Made by a program: the position numbers and the translations under genes | Shown here: piece by piece, positions 44,067 through 44,123 of the stretch | Numbering within the stretch: the first letter of the stretch is position 1 | Layout of the letters: each line of letters starts with the position of its first letter | Source of the DNA: Aporhodopirellula aestuarii | GTDB lineage: Bacteria; Planctomycetota; Planctomycetia; Pirellulales; Pirellulaceae | DNA length: 44,123 nucleotides | Direction: 5' to 3' | Assembly: GCF_023701485.1 (NCBI RefSeq) | Contig: NZ_JAMQBK010000015.1 | Span: forward strand, 93,479 to 137,601 | The notes under the pieces: generated by a model | The model's database searches: none | The model's input: the letters and a program-made list of their open reading frames with translations, nothing else | What the model was told of the DNA's origin: nothing

Positions 44067-44123
44067 CAACCATCTTTTCGGTCGCCGGACGCAGGTTATG
44101 TGCCGGGTATGTCCCGTTTGTTG

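Overview
The window looks like chromosomal DNA of a planctomycete, most likely a Rhodopirellula-like member of the Pirellulales. The basis is the gene content: a DUF1501 protein, a DUF1559 pseudopilin-like protein beside a tiny lipoprotein, ECF sigma factors coupled to a FecR/LamG protein and to a membrane Ser/Thr kinase, TPR/FG-GAP/ASPIC (CRTAC1-like) lipoproteins, a sulfatase, and several palindromic intergenic repeats. No rRNA, tRNA, CRISPR array, intact insertion sequence or phage gene was recognised. The species call is inference; no database search was possible.

Layout. (1) 55-6389, minus strand: an ECF sigma factor, then a FecR-like/LamG membrane protein overlapping it at TGATG, then a DUF1501 protein and a secreted protein with PPC-type domains; this reads as one operon. 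(2) 6628-14918: two paralogous CRTAC1-like lipoproteins flank a DUF1559 protein and a divergent 62-aa lipoprotein. (3) 15256-16782: a GH88/GH105-like secreted glycosidase. (4) 16964-20537, minus: an ECF sigma factor followed by a Ser/Thr kinase with a many-helix membrane tail. (5) 20759-23711, plus: a small secreted three-repeat protein (one beta-trefoil), then a 635-aa exported protein of unknown function with an internal domain duplication. (6) 23777-33316, minus: an SGNH hydrolase followed by two very large paralogous secreted proteins combining CBM9/DOMON-like, FlgD-Ig-like and NHL-propeller-like parts, with a divergent sulfatase at 33623-35047. This region looks devoted to sulfated or acylated polysaccharides. 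(7) 35411-43990, plus: a compact five-gene export locus with a short SecA paralogue, an RND-type membrane fusion protein, a GAF-HlyD fusion, a PqqD-like/M50 peptidase/HlyD fusion and a TolC-like outer membrane protein.

The export locus is the most striking part. It has adaptors, a site-2-protease-like membrane peptidase and an outer membrane channel, but no ABC or RND pump in the window; the only ATPase is a SecA paralogue cut short in the helical scaffold. A SecA-powered envelope-spanning exporter is a reasonable hypothesis. Its substrate is not visible and may lie past the right edge.

The second striking element is a 194-bp palindromic, MITE-like sequence at 21317-21510 whose first bases form the stop codon of the upstream gene. 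The window's left edge (1-57) holds an inverted copy of its first 57 bp with one mismatch, placed the same way at another gene's stop codon. Other palindromic repeats sit at 11652-11733 and 16853-16912, both between convergent genes.
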